Shown here one piece after another: positions 63,128 through 64,000 of a stretch of DNA of 64,000 bases. The position numbers and the translations under genes are program-made. Positions within the stretch are counted from its first letter, which is position 1; each line of letters opens with the position of its first letter. The stretch spans positions 1 through 64,000 of the forward strand of contig JAISRZ010000107.1 of assembly GCA_031273455.1 (NCBI GenBank). Reading direction: 5' to 3'. Below the pieces are notes generated by a model. The model did no database searches. It was not told the DNA's origin and saw only the letters and a list, made by a program, of their open reading frames with translations. This DNA comes from Deltaproteobacteria bacterium. Lineage in GTDB: Bacteria; Desulfobacterota; Desulfarculia; Adiutricales; Adiutricaceae.

Positions 63128-64000
63128 ATGGTTAGGCGACTTCCGGTGTATTTTCTATTAGACTGCTCGGAGTCTATGGCCGGCGAACCGTTATTGGCGG
63201 TGGAAAACGGGGTGCGGGAAACTTTGGCTCATCTTAAAAAAGACCCCCATTCTTTGGAGACAGTTGCCGTTGGCGTTATCGCCTTCGCGGCCAAGGCTAA
63301 GACTTTGGTCCCCTTAACCGAGCTTTACGCGGTCCGTACACCTAGCTTAAGCTTAAGGCCGGGCACGGCCTTGGGGGCGGCCCTGGATCTCTTACGCGAG
63401 TCGATTTCACAAGAGGTGGTCAAATCCACTAAAGAGGTTAAGGGGGATTATAAGCCCATTGTCATGATTTTAACCGATGGCCGCCCAACGGATGACTGGC
63501 GCGGTCCTTTGGCTCGCCTTAAAGCTTTGAAACCCTCCGCGGGCTCTATCTACGGTTTTGGTTGCGGCCCGGAGGTTGACTTTTCGACCTTAAGCCAAGT
63601 GTGCGACGTCACCTTCCATTTAGCTGATCTAAACTCCGAGAGCTTAAGTAAATTATTCCAGTTTGTCACCAGAAGCGTCGGAGCCTCAGTTTTGGCCCCG
63701 GAAACCCCCATTTCCTTAGAAAAGCGGAGTCTAGAGGAACAGGGTCTGACTATGATCGATAAAGCCGCGCCGCCTCAATCCCTTGAGGAAAGCTCAAGGA
63801 TTTACGTTCACTTAACCTGCTATAACACGCGTAAATTAATGCTCCATCGATATAAAAAGGATCTTAATTCTTCTAATTATCTCTTTGATCAAGCCTTTCC
63901 TCTGCCCGATGATTTCTTAGCCGATGGGTCAGCTGGAGCTCCCAGCGTCGCAGGATCTAAGCTAGTTAGCCCCTATGGGACCCCATGCCCTCATTGCGAA
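63128..64000 (+). CDS. TerY-like VWA-domain protein (3' end outside window)
   Basis: At least 291 aa, open to the window edge. It begins MVRRLPVYFLLDCSESMAGE, the TerY start. The MIDAS residues are DCSESM, the Thr in PGTALGAAL and TDGRPTDDW, all intact. At the edge a PYGTPCPHCE suggests the zinc-ribbon that ends some TerY proteins. GGTG lies upstream of the ATG. TerY proteins often neighbour a PP2C phosphatase and a kinase; those would lie to the right. Links to terD (49030) by family. Confidence 0.88.
   Translation, partial: MVRRLPVYFLLDCSESMAGEPLLAVENGVRETLAHLKKDPHSLETVAVGVIAFAAKAKTLVPLTELYAVRTPSLSLRPGTALGAALDLLRESISQEVVKSTKEVKGDYKPIVMILTDGRPTDDWRGPLARLKALKPSAGSIYGFGCGPEVDFSTLSQVCDVTFHLADLNSESLSKLFQFVTRSVGASVLAPETPISLEKRSLEEQGLTMIDKAAPPQSLEESSRIYVHLTCYNTRKLMLHRYKKDLNSSNYLFDQAFPLPDDFLADGSAGAPSVAGSKLVSPYGTPCPHCE

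Overview
The window is about 64 kb of chromosome from an uncultured-looking, Gram-negative, probably anaerobic bacterium. Support for this comes from an outer-membrane SphA/Phenol_MetA-type protein, a predicted lipoprotein, twin-arginine and Sec signals, IspG of the MEP isoprenoid pathway, TrmFO, a core-type (short) cobalamin-independent methionine synthase-like protein and a sigma-54 promoter. The set fits a deltaproteobacterium (Desulfobacterota), but that assignment is inference; no rRNA, tRNA or CRISPR array was found.

Layout. 0.2-10 kb (minus strand): an operon of a ~1700-aa coiled-coil protein, a MetE-like protein and FtsK, preceded by ispG with its own terminator. 10-19 kb: four tandem minus-strand paralogs of the AAA-ATPase-like/DUF1703 (PF09820 + PDDEXK_9) family. 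They show a segmental duplication with a truncated gene tail at its junction, a promoter plus palindrome repeated upstream of the genes, and loss of the nuclease Asp in the two right-hand copies. 19-28 kb (minus strand): a polar amino-acid ABC importer operon ending in a radical SAM gene, an SBF-like transporter, tex, and a protein with three homeodomain-like repeats. 28-33 kb (plus strand): a YgiW-like OB-fold protein, a stand-alone DUF262 protein, then an AlbA_2/ATPase regulator cassette flanked by ~225-bp direct repeats and preceded by the remnant of a second copy whose KFPK-coding linker has expanded into a microsatellite. A pRiA4b ORF-3-like gene with no usable start for its conserved N-terminus follows.

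33-49 kb: housekeeping genes (lipoprotein/trmFO pair, typA, the ilvN-hisB-hisA-mutS2 operon) mixed with proteins of unknown role (a proline-rich DUF2726 protein, an outer-membrane protein, a glycine-zipper membrane protein). A compact promoter-to-terminator unit at 35.6-35.8 kb may be a small RNA. 49-51.4 kb: terD, then a long gene-poor stretch holding an internally deleted DUF4143-type ATPase pseudogene and a near-consensus sigma-54 promoter.

51.4-62.9 kb (plus strand): the sigma-54 promoter precedes a Tat-exported binding protein, two permeases, two different MalK-type ATPases (one lacking the switch-loop His) and a glutamine synthetase-family ligase. After a 300-bp gap come a C45/acyl-CoA:6-APA acyltransferase-like amidohydrolase, a radical SAM protein and a cytoplasmic molybdopterin oxidoreductase. 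Together they look like an uptake and catabolic route for a nitrogen-containing compound that could be gamma-glutamylated after import. The substrate is unknown, and this is the best candidate in the window for an undescribed metabolic system. The window ends inside a TerY-like VWA protein, which with terD suggests a stress/tellurite-type module continuing to the right.
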